A stretch of DNA of 64,000 nt, taken from Amborella trichopoda (Eukaryota > Streptophyta > Magnoliopsida > Amborellales > Amborellaceae). The notes beneath the pieces are model-generated. The model was given only the letters and a program-made list of their open reading frames with translations. It searched no databases and had not been told where the DNA came from. Below, piece by piece: positions 64,000 through 64,000 of the stretch. The stretch covers positions 2,068,731 through 2,132,730 of the forward strand of contig NW_006500356.1 of assembly GCF_000471905.2 (NCBI RefSeq), read 5' to 3'. Position 1 is the stretch's first letter, and each line of letters starts with the position of its first letter. A program made the translations under genes and the position numbers.

Positions 64000-64000
64000 A

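Larger units (their letters stand above)
57924..64000 (-). mobile_element. Ty1/copia retrotransposon, 5' LTR cut by window edge (fossil)
   Basis: 3' LTR about 57924-58325, with polypurine tract just beyond (58326-58340). The 5' LTR starts at 63828 and leaves the window; the primer-binding site (TGGTATCAGAGC on the minus strand) is at 63815-63826. Down the minus strand come a leader of about 1.4 kb, gag ('LNRTNFNMWKRKMKYLII', near 62300), a zinc-knuckle region (near 61650), a protease ('GWWVDSSANRHI', near 61510) and an integrase ('HLRLGHIGKDKIRRL' near 61090; 'FIDDFSRFGYVYLIH' near 60840). A reverse transcriptase region (60340 to about 59300) and an RNase H/tail ('DIDVQYHYIQDIVEKGE', near 58660) follow. 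All parts are in copia order, with roughly ten breaks; it is not active as it stands. The visible LTR parts share GTGAAAATTGAT and GATGAGACCAAAC blocks with moderate divergence. Confidence 0.9.

Overview
This window is plant nuclear DNA, almost certainly from a flowering plant. Three host genes with plant-type splicing can be read: homogentisate solanesyltransferase for plastoquinone synthesis, a Rab11/RABA-type small GTPase, and a small membrane-anchored protein of unknown function. They sit in AT-rich sequence dominated by transposable elements (Ty1/copia LTR elements, L1- and RTE-type LINEs, hAT-like and Mutator-like MITEs). The species cannot be told from the sequence. There are two assembly gaps, 13484-14270 and 25482-26306. 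No bacterial-type system, CRISPR array, rRNA or convincing tRNA gene is visible.

Layout. 1-11277 (minus): the first four exons of homogentisate solanesyltransferase, running off the left edge. A first intron of about 10.1 kb holds a small LTR element, an RTE tail inserted in its LTR, a second RTE tail, an hAT-like MITE with an exact 8-bp target duplication, and a 5' Ty1/copia fragment. 11.3-17.7 kb: intergenic, with a 180-bp tandem duplication, a gap-containing hAT-like element and an L1 RNase H remnant. 17.8-24.1 kb (minus): a decayed host membrane-protein gene split by a nearly full-length copia element. 24.4-36 kb: L1 remnant, a 9-bp-TSD MITE, a long-TIR element full of small palindromes, a copia 5' fragment and a pyrimidine-rich tract. 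37-43 kb: a dense cluster of MITEs ending about 450 bp upstream of the Rab gene. 43542-47462 (plus): complete two-exon RABA1-like gene. 48.5-54 kb: more MITEs, an L1 3' part, and the two-exon unknown membrane-protein gene (minus, 51476-53465) with RTE and MITE debris in its intron. 54-57.9 kb: AT-rich sequence with local duplications. 57924-64000 (minus): a copia element whose 5' LTR leaves the window.

The host genes are unrelated housekeeping genes (plastid prenyl-quinone synthesis, endosomal/TGN trafficking, unknown membrane protein) and do not form a pathway. I did not find a credible new biological system. The most interesting material is structural: three MITE groups with GGG-type ends, two with clear 9-bp target duplications, a family with a conserved near-palindromic core, arrays of short palindromes, a 21-bp-spaced GC-rich array in AT-rich DNA, the very large HST first intron, and many two-copy tandem duplications of 19-185 bp.
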